A DNA stretch of 64,000 nucleotides, taken from JAWKUK01 sp964402175. GTDB taxonomy: Bacteria > Planctomycetota > UBA1135 > GCA-002686595. The DNA lies in assembly GCA_964402175.1 (NCBI GenBank), contig CAYOBN010000018.1, forward strand, positions 11,004 to 75,003, read 5' to 3'. Below the pieces are notes generated by a model. That model made no database searches. It was not told the DNA's origin and saw only the letters and a list, made by a program, of their open reading frames with translations. The translations under genes were made by a program, and so were the position numbers. This document shows positions 34,382 to 42,657 of the stretch, one piece after another. Every line of letters begins with the position of its first letter. Position 1 is the stretch's first letter.

Positions 34382-35610
34382 ACAGTCCCCCGGAGCTTCA
34401 GCCGAATCAAGGTCCGCGCTGGCAGGTCCTGCGCGCCGAAGCCGAGGTCCTGGACGCCTCGCGTGAGAGGGCGCTCGCGACGGTGCGCGCTCTCCCTGAG
34501 CTGCGGCCAAATCGAGGTCCGCGCTGGCGCGTGCTACGCGCCGAAGCCGAGGTCCTGTATGCCTCGCGTGGACTGGACCTCTTCCTTTCGCGCGATGGCG
34601 GCCATTCCTTCGAGCTCCGCGCGCGCAGCACGCAGCCCTGGCTCGATCGACTGATCGCACGGACCCCGATGCTGGAGCGGCTCACCCGTTCGGGCCTCCA
34701 TGGCGTCACCGTAGGCGTCGACGGCGCACTGACTGCGATCGCACGAGGAGCGATCCTCCACTGCGGAGCCGCGTCCGACGTGTTCGAGTTGGTACACCGC
34801 ATCGAGCGCGGCAGTAGGCCGCTGAACCTGTGCCGCGCGCCGAGCGGCCGCATCTATTTCGGCGAGTACTTCGGCAACGCCGCCCGCGAGGAGGTGCACC
34901 TCTACGGCAGCGACGACGGCACCCAGTTCGACGTGGCCTACACCTTTTCGCGGGGGGCGATCCGGCACGTCCACGGCATCGTGTTCGACCCCCACCGACA
35001 GGGACTCTGGGTCATGACGGGTGACGACGGCGAAGAAGCAGGACTCTGGTGGAGCGACGACGAGCTCCGCAGCCTGACGCCTGTCGCAAGAGGTTCGCAG
35101 GCGGCGCGAGCCGTACAGGTGCTGCCGACCGAACGGGGTCTCATCGTCCCCTCCGATACGCCCGAAGAGCGCAACTGGATCCGGCTCTTCGATCCGGAGA
35201 CCGCTCGCTTCGAGGACCTCGAGCCGCTGCCCGGCAGCGCCTTCTCGGCTGGCCGCGCTGGCGCCCTGCACGTCGTCTCGACTGCGATCGAGCCCAGTGA
35301 GGTCAATCGCGACCCATGGGTGCACGTCTATGTGAGCCTCTGCGGCGAGACGTGGCAGCCACTGGCCAAGTTCGAGCGGGACCTGGCTCTGTTGAACGAC
35401 GTGCGCGGGCGCCTGCTCTATCCCTTGGTGCGCCTACCCGAGGGCCCTGGGTCGAACGACACTCTCGTCGCTACCGGCCAGGCCCTCAAGGGTCTGCACG
35501 GTCGCCTCATGAGCTGGGATGTCGCTGCTGTCCGCGCGCTGCTCCAATATCAGCCAGCCGAGCTCACCACGGCTCGCCGAGCTGCGACTCGATCGCACGC
35601 AGCCGCGTAA
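34375..35610 (+). CDS. Sialidase/BNR-like beta-propeller protein with duplicated N terminus
   Basis: The ATG at 34375 lies within the sulfotransferase stop region (7-bp overlap). The 411-residue product has propeller-type repeats with Asp-box-like turns: LFLSRDGGHSFELRAR, HLYGSDDGTQFDVAY, GLWWSDDELRSLTPV and YVSLCGETWQPLA. No signal peptide is apparent. Its first 35-residue block (PELQPNQGPRWQVLRAEAEV) is repeated immediately as PELRPNRGPRWRVLRAEAEV, a tandem duplication of 105 bp. Catalytic residues of sialidases were not identified, so it may be a binding or structural partner of polysaccharide assembly. The 3' end overlaps the convergent lipoprotein gene by 47 bp. Confidence 0.7.
   Translation: MLNSPPELQPNQGPRWQVLRAEAEVLDASRERALATVRALPELRPNRGPRWRVLRAEAEVLYASRGLDLFLSRDGGHSFELRARSTQPWLDRLIARTPMLERLTRSGLHGVTVGVDGALTAIARGAILHCGAASDVFELVHRIERGSRPLNLCRAPSGRIYFGEYFGNAAREEVHLYGSDDGTQFDVAYTFSRGAIRHVHGIVFDPHRQGLWVMTGDDGEEAGLWWSDDELRSLTPVARGSQAARAVQVLPTERGLIVPSDTPEERNWIRLFDPETARFEDLEPLPGSAFSAGRAGALHVVSTAIEPSEVNRDPWVHVYVSLCGETWQPLAKFERDLALLNDVRGRLLYPLVRLPEGPGSNDTLVATGQALKGLHGRLMSWDVAAVRALLQYQPAELTTARRAATRSHAAA
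34391..34570 (+). repeat. Imperfect tandem duplication, 105-bp period
   Basis: The sequence from 34391 recurs, shifted by 105 bp, with the block GGTCCGCGCTGGC at 34411 and 34516 and the same GCCGAAGCCGAGGTCCT. Similarity runs about 75 bp and keeps the reading frame (35 codons). The copies have diverged by several substitutions, so it is not an assembly duplicate. Confidence 0.8.
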
Positions 35611-36868
35611 GGAGCGCTTCATCGGGCTGCAGCCCGAGCACCGCGAGGCTGCAGCACGTACGCACCAGGTCATCGACCCGCGGGCGTGAGTTGAGGTTCT
35701 GCACGCCTTCTTCCACGAGCTGGCGGTAGACAGACAATGCTGCGTCACGCTCGCCGGCGTCGAGGTAAGCCTTGGCGACCGGGCGCAGCGCGTCACCGCG
35801 GAAGACGTCGGGGATCCGAATCTTCTCGGACTCGAAGGTCTCGAGGCCGGCTTGGATCTGGCCGAGCCCTTGGGACCGCGAAACGGCCCGCGCCCGCAGC
35901 GAACCCAAGCGGCCGACGGCCGCCACTTGGTCCTCGGCGGCCCAGCTCGTGCGATCGAAGATCGACTGAGCGGCCTCGACAAAACGGGCCGCATTGCGGC
36001 TATCGCCGGCGTCCAGTGCGTTCTTCGCCAGGGTCTCCTGGTACGTGAAGCGCAGGGTGCTGGGCATCGTGCGCTGGGCCTCTTCGACCAGCGCCTCGAT
36101 CTCGGTGCGCAGGGCTTCCTTGCCGTAGAAGCGGCTGTGCAGCTCGAGCGCCCCGAGCGAGACGTTCTGGAGGATCTCGAAGTCCTTGGACTCGAGCAAA
36201 CGACGGTATTCGGCGAGCTGCAGCGGCACCTCCTCCTCGGAGAGCAGGTGCGCTTTGGCCCGCACGAGCTCACGGCGTTCAGAGTGCTCGAGCAGACGCT
36301 CTTTCTCCAGCACCGACTCGTTACGTCCGAGAGTCAGATCGGTCAGAGCGAGCTTCGCCAGGACGGACTGTGCGCGCCACTCCTGATCGTCCTCCGCGAT
36401 GACGCCGACCATGACCTCACGAGCCACAGCGGCGATTCGGTCGGCGCTGGCGACATCGCCACGCCGGGCCGCCTGGTGGGCGAGCTCGCCCAGAACGACG
36501 CCGCGGCGCCAGTTCACGACCTCCGCAGACAGCGTTTCGGCGCGGTCGAGCTGCTCCAGCTCGATGAAGGCGGCGAGGACCTCGGACTGCGCCCGCGAGC
36601 GATTCTTGATGTGCGGCTGAACCGGCAGCTTCGAGGCGGCGCGGAACGCGAGCTCCAGGAGCTCGCGGCGCCACGGCTCGAGCGCAGCGTCGCGCGTTGC
36701 AGACGCAGCGTCCATACCGCCGGGAGCTGTGCTGGCGCTCGGCGTCTCAGCTCCAGTGGTTTGGCGCTCCGCCCCACCATCCGTCGGTCCACGCTCTGTG
36801 GATCGATCGCAGCCGGAGGCCACAACGAGGGCCGAGAGAAGCAGAAGTCGAGAGAACGAGCCGTGCAT
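35564..36868 (-). CDS. Lipoprotein with helical (TPR-like) repeats
   Basis: The 434-residue product begins with a lipoprotein signal peptide: MHGSFSRLLLLSALVVASGC ends in a lipobox, with the lipidated Cys followed by DRS. A Thr/Ala/Gly-rich linker and then a mostly helical region follow, with paired-helix repeats rich in Ala, Leu and Glu (RAETLSAEVVNWRRGVVLGE, VAKAYLDAGERDAALSVYRQ), resembling degenerate TPRs. It would sit in the outer or cytoplasmic membrane as a scaffold protein. Function is unknown. A GTG at 36871 just before the ATG is an alternative start. The gene is downstream of the beta-helix gene but separated by two hairpins. It overlaps the convergent propeller gene by 47 bp. Confidence 0.7.
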   Translation of the reverse strand: MHGSFSRLLLLSALVVASGCDRSTERGPTDGGAERQTTGAETPSASTAPGGMDAASATRDAALEPWRRELLELAFRAASKLPVQPHIKNRSRAQSEVLAAFIELEQLDRAETLSAEVVNWRRGVVLGELAHQAARRGDVASADRIAAVAREVMVGVIAEDDQEWRAQSVLAKLALTDLTLGRNESVLEKERLLEHSERRELVRAKAHLLSEEEVPLQLAEYRRLLESKDFEILQNVSLGALELHSRFYGKEALRTEIEALVEEAQRTMPSTLRFTYQETLAKNALDAGDSRNAARFVEAAQSIFDRTSWAAEDQVAAVGRLGSLRARAVSRSQGLGQIQAGLETFESEKIRIPDVFRGDALRPVAKAYLDAGERDAALSVYRQLVEEGVQNLNSRPRVDDLVRTCCSLAVLGLQPDEALLTRLRAIESQLGEPW

Positions 36869-36913
36869 CACAACGCTGCGGTTCAGGGTTCAGGACACAT
36901 GTCCGATCGAACG

Positions 36914-36957
36914 AGTGCCCCTGATCCTCCCGACAGTTTGGGAGGATCAGGGGCACT
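36914..36957. terminator. Perfect 18-bp hairpin
   Basis: AGTGCCCCTGATCCTCCC (36914-36931) pairs perfectly with 36940-36957 around the loop GACAGTTT. It lies between the minus-strand beta-helix gene (stop 37001) and the lipoprotein start (36868). Its strength suggests it ends the upstream transcript. Confidence 0.8.
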
Positions 36958-36969
36958 AGATTACACCTG

Positions 36970-36993
36970 GAGCAGCCCCTCTGGGGGCTGCTC
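36970..36993 (-). terminator. Short hairpin directly after the beta-helix gene
   Basis: GAGCAGCCCC (36970-36979) pairs with the complementary arm ending at 36993 through a 3-4-nt loop. It starts 7 nt after the stop codon on the minus strand. With the 18-bp hairpin it forms a tandem terminator. Confidence 0.6.
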
Positions 36994-37000
36994 GCCCGAA

Positions 37001-38965
37001 TCACTGGAAGGTGACCGAGTAGGCGTCGGAGAAGTTCGACGTCGCGCCGCCACCCGGGAGCGAGTCACGGTGCCAGCACTGGAAGTTCCAGGTGTCGCCG
37101 ACCATCACCGCGACCGCGCCCGCGGGCTGCGGGATCGCGCCGAGGTTGATCGTCACCGTCGCGCGGCCCGTGCCGGCGGTGTTGACGATGCCGCCCGCGC
37201 CGCGACCGATCGCGCCGCCGAGGCAGATGTTGCCCGAGCTACCACCCGGGTTCGCGATGAAGCCCTGGAGGCGGCTGACGATGAAGAACGCGAACGCGTT
37301 GTTCGGCAGGTTGTTCGCCGTCAGGCGCAGGTTGTTCACGGCGAGGGAGTTCGAGCCCTCGGCGGTGATCGCACCGCGCTGGCCGGTCGAGTTCAGGTTG
37401 GCGTTGCAGTAGTTGAAGCCGATGCAGTCGCCGGGCGTGTAGCCGAAGGCGAACGAAGCGGTCCAGCCGCAGAGCCACGACGGGGCGTTACCCGGCGCGA
37501 AGGCGCCGCGGTAGCTCGCAGCGGTGAAGAAGCCGTCGTTCGGGGCAGCAGCGCCGCTCGAGACCGCCGCGTTGGCCGCGCGCGGGTCGAGGCCGATGAC
37601 GGGGAGCAGCGTGCGGCCACCGCGGACGACCGCCGGGCCACGGGTGATGCTCGCGATCGGGGCGAGGCTCGGGTCGATGAGGGTCGTCTGGTCGACGTTG
37701 CCGTTCAGCGGGTTGAACACGCCAAGGCCGTTTGCGACGGTGTTGGCCTGGCTCGCGAGGTTACGGAAGAAGACCGAGTCCTTGATCTCGCAGAGGTTGC
37801 CGTCAACCTGGGCGGTGTAGAACGCGGCCGGGTTGGCCGGAGCGTTCACCGTCGAGAACGAGTTGAACGGCGTCGTCCACGAGTTGGTCCACGAGGTGGT
37901 GCCGTTGTGGCCGTAGCCGCTACCACCGTCGCCGTCGATGTTGTCGAAGGAGACGACGCGCTGACCGACGTCCATGAGGATGCTGTTGCGGATCTGCATG
38001 CGCGCGTTGTCACGCCACGCCGTCGCGTGGTCGCCGCCCGCAGGCTGACCCAGCAGCGTCATGTTGTACAGGACGCCCGAGGTGACCGGCTGCCAGTCGG
38101 AGTCTTCGGCGCCATCCATCTCGAGGATGTTGTCGCAGACGCCCGAGCCCGAGGAAGCGTTGAGGCTGTAACCCTGGACGATCAGGCCGAACTGCGCCTT
38201 GCCGCGCCACCCCTGGTCGATGTCGAAGGAGTCGTCACCGATGTTCCAGATGGAGAAGTTCTTGACGTTGACCTTGCCACCCCAGATCTCGATGCCGTCG
38301 TCGACGTTGTTCATGATCTCGACGAACTGGACGTCCGTGTCGCGGCCGACCGAGCCCATGGAGAGGCCGTTGAGCTCGTTGTTCAGCGCGACGACGCGGC
38401 CGGTGTAGCGGAACGAGCAGTAACGCAGCGTGCCGCTGTCGTCGTCGTCGTTGCCACCGCCGTAGAGGACGTTGGGGTCACCCGGGAACGCCGCGACGAG
38501 GCCTTCCATGTTCGCAACGTTGCTGGCCGACGGGACCGGGGTGTTGCCCACGGTCGCGTTCTCGGAGCAGTAACCGCGACCCATGAGCGTCACGTTACCC
38601 CACTCGTTGGCGGATTCCCGCCAGGTACCGGTCTTCGGGTTGCCGCCGACCCACGTGGCGACGTCCGCCTCCGAGGTGAAGATGATCGGGTTTTCCTTGG
38701 TCCCGTTCGCGATGATCTGGCCGCCGCGGGAGACGGCGAGGCTGCCACCGATGGCGGTGCGGCTCGCGATCACGGTGCCGGGCTCGATCGTCAGGGTGGC
38801 TCCCGGCAGCACGTAGATCTGCTGCTCGAGCTTGTAGACGTTGTTGGCGGTCCACGTGGTGGAGGTCGCGATGTTGGACGTCACGAAGACGTCGGCAGCG
38901 CTGGCGCTGCCGGCCGCACACAGGCCCGCGGCGACGGCGAAGGATGCTTGCTGGAGTTGGTTCAC
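37001..38965 (-). CDS. Secreted beta-helix protein with shared C-terminal domain
   Basis: The GTG start at 38965 has GAGGGG 8 nt upstream and opens a signal peptide (MNQLQQASFAVAAGLCAAGSASA); the longer frame upstream is Arg/Pro-rich. The 654-residue protein has a long repeat region of parallel beta-helix type (YVLPGATLTIEPGTVI, GQIIANGTKENPIIFTSEAD, GDDSFDIDQGWRGKAQFGLI). Such proteins commonly accompany TonB-dependent receptors in marine bacteria. The last 138 residues are the shared C-terminal domain (FNYC ... VTFQ). It lies downstream of the TonB block on the same strand but after a 289-bp gap with a terminator, so it probably has its own promoter. A substrate-capture or surface role is inferred. 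Confidence 0.78.
   Translation of the reverse strand: MNQLQQASFAVAAGLCAAGSASAADVFVTSNIATSTTWTANNVYKLEQQIYVLPGATLTIEPGTVIASRTAIGGSLAVSRGGQIIANGTKENPIIFTSEADVATWVGGNPKTGTWRESANEWGNVTLMGRGYCSENATVGNTPVPSASNVANMEGLVAAFPGDPNVLYGGGNDDDDSGTLRYCSFRYTGRVVALNNELNGLSMGSVGRDTDVQFVEIMNNVDDGIEIWGGKVNVKNFSIWNIGDDSFDIDQGWRGKAQFGLIVQGYSLNASSGSGVCDNILEMDGAEDSDWQPVTSGVLYNMTLLGQPAGGDHATAWRDNARMQIRNSILMDVGQRVVSFDNIDGDGGSGYGHNGTTSWTNSWTTPFNSFSTVNAPANPAAFYTAQVDGNLCEIKDSVFFRNLASQANTVANGLGVFNPLNGNVDQTTLIDPSLAPIASITRGPAVVRGGRTLLPVIGLDPRAANAAVSSGAAAPNDGFFTAASYRGAFAPGNAPSWLCGWTASFAFGYTPGDCIGFNYCNANLNSTGQRGAITAEGSNSLAVNNLRLTANNLPNNAFAFFIVSRLQGFIANPGGSSGNICLGGAIGRGAGGIVNTAGTGRATVTINLGAIPQPAGAVAVMVGDTWNFQCWHRDSLPGGGATSNFSDAYSVTFQ
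37004..37417 (-). repeat. Shared secreted-protein C-terminal domain, copy 4
   Basis: Encodes 138 residues with FNYCNANLNSTG, LPNNAFAFFIVSRLQGFI, NPGGSSGNICLGG, IGRGAGG, GDTWNFQCWHRD, TSNFSDA, ending VTFQ. It carries an additional Cys in the FQCW segment. Confidence 0.85.
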
Positions 38966-39090
38966 GGAGTCGTCCCCTCGAACGGGATTCAGAGTCACCC
39001 AGTTACGCCGGCCGGGCCGCTCCCGAGCCGATTCCACTGGACGCGGAAGACGGTAGGGGCCGAGTTCAAAGCGACGATCAAGACGCGGGC

Positions 39091-39109
39091 AAGCCTCATC
39101 CAGAGGCTT
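39091..39109. promoter_or_regulatory. Small perfect hairpin upstream of the beta-helix gene
   Basis: AAGCCTC-ATCCA-GAGGCTT is a 7-bp stem with a 5-nt loop, about 126 bp upstream of the GTG at 38965. It may be a second terminator for the TPR gene transcript or an operator. The rest of 38966-39254 shows nothing else I can name. Confidence 0.35.
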
Positions 39110-39213
39110 GTTTCGAGACGGACTCGACGAACGGGGCGCGGGCCAAAAACGGGTTTCCCCCATGCGGCGCGGCCCGCGGACGCGGCATCCGCCGCGGCCA
39201 CGGGCCGGCGCTA

Positions 39214-39237
39214 GGGGGGGCACCCTCGAGGGCCCCC
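39214..39237 (-). terminator. Terminator hairpin of the TonB operon
   Basis: GGGGGCACCCTCGAGGGCCCCC folds on the palindromic CCCTCGAGGG core, flanked by G and C runs. It begins 18 nt after the stop of the TPR lipoprotein gene (39255), the last gene of the minus-strand operon. Confidence 0.55.
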
Positions 39238-39254
39238 ACGTAACCTAACTCTGT

Positions 39255-40760
39255 TCAGCGACCGAGGGCAGCCCGCTCGACCTGCTCCAGGAAGCGCTGG
39301 ATGTTCTCACGCGGCCGCACCGTCTGCGCTCGCTTCAGGAGCGGAATCGCCTCCGAATAGCGGCCAGCGACGACGAGCATCTGGGCGTGGCGGACCTTCG
39401 CGTCGGCTTCGAAGGCTTCGATGCCTGCGGCGCGCTCGAAGAGGAACGCAGCGCGCTCGAGCTCACCCTCGCGCCCGTAGTGCTGGCCCAGCAGAATCAA
39501 CGCATCCCCGTCGAGCGGATCCAACGTGATCAGCTCTTCCAAGATCTGCACTTCCTGTTCGCCCGCGCCACGCGCTGCCGCGATGCGTGCGCGAATACGG
39601 AGCAGCTCTTTGCGTTCGCCCGAGGTCAGGCGCTCTTTGGCGACCGCTTCGATGCCCTCGATGAGCGCGACACAATCAGCCTGCGCTCCTTGCGCCGAGA
39701 GGACCCGCGCGGAGCGCAGAAGTCCGTCGAGGTTCCCCTGAGGGTCGATCTCGAGGGCCTGCAGGTAGTTTGCGACGGCGAGGTCCGGCAGCTCGGCATT
39801 GACGTAGATGTTCCCGAGCGTGACGTGGGTCTCGTAGTTCGAGGCTCCCATCTGTGCGACGACCTCGAAGTTCTCCGCGGCACGCATCGGCTGCTCGAGG
39901 CCGATGTAAGCGTTCGCTTGCAGCAGCCAGAGCTCCGCCCGGTCCGGATCCTTCGCGATCAAGCTCGAGCACAGCGTGATCGCTTCCGCGAAGCGCTTCT
40001 GCTTGAAGAAGCTACGCGCGAGGCCCATGCTCCAATCCGGCGTCACCGGATCGAGGAGCAGCGCCATGCGGTACGCGGACTCGGCAGACATGTGCTGCTC
40101 GAGGTTCGTGTAGGCGTAACCCAAGAGCCCGTAGGTGATCCCATCGCCGCCGCCGAGCTCGATCACTCGCGAGAACGCTGCAGCTGCTTCGCGGAACTCG
40201 CCGCGACGCACGTGCACGAGGGCCAAGTTGCGCCAGGCACGGCGGAACTTCGGCGCGCGGTCCACGGCCAGCTTGTACGACACGCTCGCCTGATAGAGCT
40301 CTTCCTGCTCGAAGTAGACGTTCGCGAGCGTGAAGTCGAAGACGGCGCTGGCACCCTCGCCGCTGTTCTTCTGGAGGATCGAGATCGCGCGGTCCACCTT
40401 GCCCTCGCCCATGAGCTCGACGACCTGCTGGAGCGTGTTGCGCTCCTGCTCGGTGACCCGCGGCTCGATATCGGTCTCGGCGATGTAGCTCTCCGTGAAG
40501 CGGCGCCGGAACGCGGGCGTGCTCCAGAGCGTCAGGTCGAGCTCGGTCCACTGCGCGGCGACCGCGTGTGCGGGGGCGCTGGCCGACGGCGCAGCGGTCA
40601 CCGCGTAAACGACGTCCGCGGCGACATCCGCTGTGGATTCGGTACCCGAGAGAGTGTCGATCGGACGCTGAGCGGTGGACGCGCAGCCGGAGCCCAGAGC
40701 GACGAGCGCGCACAACGCGGCGCCCGTCTTGGCGTGGAAGCGGTGGAACGTGACGGACAT
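39255..40760 (-). CDS. TPR-repeat lipoprotein of the TonB2-type cluster
   Basis: The ATG at 40760 (MSVTFHRFHAKTGAALCALV) begins a lipoprotein signal ending LGSGC, with the acylated Cys followed by AST. The 501-residue protein then consists of TPR-type helix pairs (VFDFTLANVYFEQEELYQASVSYKLAVDRAP, WRNLALVHVRRGEFREAAAAFSRVIELG, LLGYAYTNLEQHMSAESAYRMALLLDP). In Vibrio TonB2 clusters the last gene is likewise a TPR protein, needed for function in some species. It is the last gene of the operon here, 32 bp after tonB. It probably sits in the periplasm at the outer membrane, aiding the energy-transducing complex or the receptor. The match is by context and domain type. Confidence 0.85.
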   Translation of the reverse strand: MSVTFHRFHAKTGAALCALVALGSGCASTAQRPIDTLSGTESTADVAADVVYAVTAAPSASAPAHAVAAQWTELDLTLWSTPAFRRRFTESYIAETDIEPRVTEQERNTLQQVVELMGEGKVDRAISILQKNSGEGASAVFDFTLANVYFEQEELYQASVSYKLAVDRAPKFRRAWRNLALVHVRRGEFREAAAAFSRVIELGGGDGITYGLLGYAYTNLEQHMSAESAYRMALLLDPVTPDWSMGLARSFFKQKRFAEAITLCSSLIAKDPDRAELWLLQANAYIGLEQPMRAAENFEVVAQMGASNYETHVTLGNIYVNAELPDLAVANYLQALEIDPQGNLDGLLRSARVLSAQGAQADCVALIEGIEAVAKERLTSGERKELLRIRARIAAARGAGEQEVQILEELITLDPLDGDALILLGQHYGREGELERAAFLFERAAGIEAFEADAKVRHAQMLVVAGRYSEAIPLLKRAQTVRPRENIQRFLEQVERAALGR

Positions 40761-40792
40761 GGGTTCAAGACCGAGCCGGCTCGGTGAAGGGC

Positions 40793-41461
40793 TCACTTCT
40801 TCGGGAAGGTGATGGGCGCGCGCATACGGAAGCGGACGGGCTGGCCGTTCCGCTTGCCGGGTTCGAACTTCCACTGCTTGACGGCTGCAAGCGCAGCCTT
40901 GTCGAACGTGGAATCGGTCGACGTCTGGACGATCGGGTTCTCGACCCGCCCGCGTGCGTCGACAGTGAAGAGGATGTAGACCGTAGCCGGTGCGCGCTTG
41001 CGCAGGTCGGCGGTGAAGACTGGGGCCACGCGGTGGACGACGCGGGGCTCCTGATCGAGGTCCGCGACGGAGAAGAGCGCGTCGACATCGTCGCCGGAGC
41101 CGCCGGTCAGTGAGTTGAGACGGATCCCGAAGTCCCCGCCGAGGAACCCCTCGCCGATCGCGCCGCTCAGCGCGACCTCGATCTGAGCGAGGTCGAGCGG
41201 TGGCACGTCTTCGAGCAGCTCCGGCGGCTCTTCTTCCTTCTCGGGCTCAGGCTCGGGCTCGGGCTCTTGCTCCATCGTCGGAGGCGGAAGCGCCGGCGAG
41301 TCGAGCGACTGCACGATCAGGTCCGTTTGCGGCTGGGCCGTGATCGCCTGGATCAGCGGCAACACGAGGAAGAACGCGAGCGTCGCAGCCGAGGCGAATA
41401 CCACGACGAGCACCCCGTGGAGGGCGCGCGCAAAGAGCGACGGTCTGCGGCCGTGTTTCAT
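40793..41461 (-). CDS. tonB: TonB energy-transducing protein
   Basis: The 222-residue protein has one N-terminal membrane helix (GVLVVVFASAATLAFFLVLPLI), then a short Pro/Glu-rich spacer (EQEPEPEPEPEKEEEPPE) that spans part of the periplasm. The C-terminal TonB domain has PVFTADLRKRAPATVYILFTVD, GRVENPIVQTS and FDKAALAAVKQWKFEPGKRNGQPV; the final segment is the typical YP/KF-G-x-PV motif region. It transfers proton-motive energy from ExbB/ExbD to the receptor. The spacer is short compared with E. coli TonB, as in the TonB2 type. It follows exbD by 5 bp. Confidence 0.93.
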   Translation of the reverse strand: MKHGRRPSLFARALHGVLVVVFASAATLAFFLVLPLIQAITAQPQTDLIVQSLDSPALPPPTMEQEPEPEPEPEKEEEPPELLEDVPPLDLAQIEVALSGAIGEGFLGGDFGIRLNSLTGGSGDDVDALFSVADLDQEPRVVHRVAPVFTADLRKRAPATVYILFTVDARGRVENPIVQTSTDSTFDKAALAAVKQWKFEPGKRNGQPVRFRMRAPITFPKK

Positions 41462-41466
41462 CCGTA

Positions 41467-41880
41467 TCAGCCCTTCCGCGGGGCAGTGGCCAGGCTGATC
41501 TTGGTCGCACCAGCGAGCTTCGCCTCGTCGATGATCCGCGCAAGCATTCCTGTCTGCGAGGCTTGGTCCGCTTGGATGATCACCGGGGTGTCTTCCTTCT
41601 GGACGATGCGCCGCACGATCGCCTGGACGCCTGCGACGCCGATGTCACGGCCGTCGTAGACGACCTGACCGTTGGAGGTCAACGCGATCAGGATGCTGGT
41701 CTTCTCCAGTTGGCTCGACGAAGCCGCCTGGGGTTTGTCGACCTCCACACCGGTCTCCTCGACGAACACGGTCGTCACGATGAAGAAGATCAGCAGGATG
41801 AAGACGCAGTCGATGAGCGGCGACATGTCGATGCCGGGCTCGGAGTCGTCTTCACCGCTGGATTCTCTGAAGCGTCCCAT
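41467..41880 (-). CDS. exbD: ExbD proton-channel subunit
   Basis: The 137-residue protein has the ExbD layout: a short cytoplasmic N terminus, then IDMSPLIDCVFILLIFFIVTTVF with the essential membrane aspartate (D24), and a periplasmic domain with QVVYDGRDIG and TPVIIQADQASQTG. ExbD forms the pore with ExbB and drives TonB. It lies 27 bp after exbB and 5 bp before tonB, in the order of TonB2-type operons. Confidence 0.94.
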   Translation of the reverse strand: MGRFRESSGEDDSEPGIDMSPLIDCVFILLIFFIVTTVFVEETGVEVDKPQAASSSQLEKTSILIALTSNGQVVYDGRDIGVAGVQAIVRRIVQKEDTPVIIQADQASQTGMLARIIDEAKLAGATKISLATAPRKG

Positions 41881-41907
41881 GTTGCAGGTGCTGTGGTGTG
41901 GTGTGGT

Positions 41908-42630
41908 TCACGAGCGCGCGGCTTTCGCCGAGAGCTGTTTGCGGAGTGCGGTGCGGACACGCTGCGCTGCGGCGCGGCGCGCAGCCTGCAATCGCGTCTC
42001 TTGTTCGTTGCGATGGAACGTCTGCGTGCAGACGGTCTCGAGGTGCGCGAGGAATGCGCGATAGCGGCTGTATCGGCGCGCCAACTGATACTGGAAGAAG
42101 AGGCCGGGAAGCGCGATGACGAGGCCCGTCTCGGTCGTGATGAGGGCCTCGGAGATGCCCTTCGCCACCATCGCCATGGTCTTGTCGCCGCCCGAGCCCG
42201 ACGCCAGCGCGCCGAACGTCGTCAGCATGCCTGTGACCGTCCCGAGCAGCCCGACCAACGGCGCTGCACTGACACACACCTTCATCACGCGCAAGTCGCG
42301 CTCGAAGGGCGCGGTCTCGGTCGCACGGAGCTGCTCGAAGAAGAACGCGGTCTCCTCCAGGGTCCTGCCCCCAGTGACCATGTCGAGCATCTCTCCCAGC
42401 TCGCCGTCGCGCTCCCGCGGGTGATCGATCCAGCGCCGCCAGCGGGATTCGGCGACGGCGATCCGTCCCTTGGCCCGCAGGCGCAGATGGATGTGGACCC
42501 CGACCGCGAACATCACGAAGGCGATCACGGCGATCGCGATCATGGCCCAGCCTCCGCTGACCCAGATCTCGACGGCCTCACGCCACACGCGGTTGAGGCC
42601 GGCTGAGGTGTCTTTGAGGAACGTGTCCAT
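41908..42630 (-). CDS. exbB: ExbB (MotA/TolQ/ExbB family) proton-channel subunit
   Basis: The ATG at 42630 (MDTFLKDTSAGLNRVW) is preferred over the earlier TTG at 42648. The 240-residue protein has a first membrane helix (GGWAMIAIAVIAFVMFAVGV) and a cytoplasmic domain. The conserved C-terminal pair of helices contains CVSAAPLVGLLGTVTGMLTTF and ISEALITTETGLVIALPGLF, both diagnostic of the TolQ/ExbB family. It pairs with ExbD. A second, larger ExbB-like protein (TtpC type) is encoded immediately upstream, as in TonB2 systems. Confidence 0.93.
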   Translation of the reverse strand: MDTFLKDTSAGLNRVWREAVEIWVSGGWAMIAIAVIAFVMFAVGVHIHLRLRAKGRIAVAESRWRRWIDHPRERDGELGEMLDMVTGGRTLEETAFFFEQLRATETAPFERDLRVMKVCVSAAPLVGLLGTVTGMLTTFGALASGSGGDKTMAMVAKGISEALITTETGLVIALPGLFFQYQLARRYSRYRAFLAHLETVCTQTFHRNEQETRLQAARRAAAQRVRTALRKQLSAKAARS

Positions 42631-42657
42631 GGGAGAGATAGCGGGCAAACTGCTGCG

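Noticed and set aside
37001..38965. Assigning the beta-helix protein as a polysaccharide lyase
   Set aside because: No catalytic residues could be identified, and similar proteins next to TonB receptors lack known enzymatic activity.
35852..39214. A 1120-codon plus-strand open frame
   Set aside because: It is the antisense shadow of the lipoprotein and beta-helix genes; composition is typical of G+C-rich antisense frames (Arg/Asp/Val-rich) with no domain.
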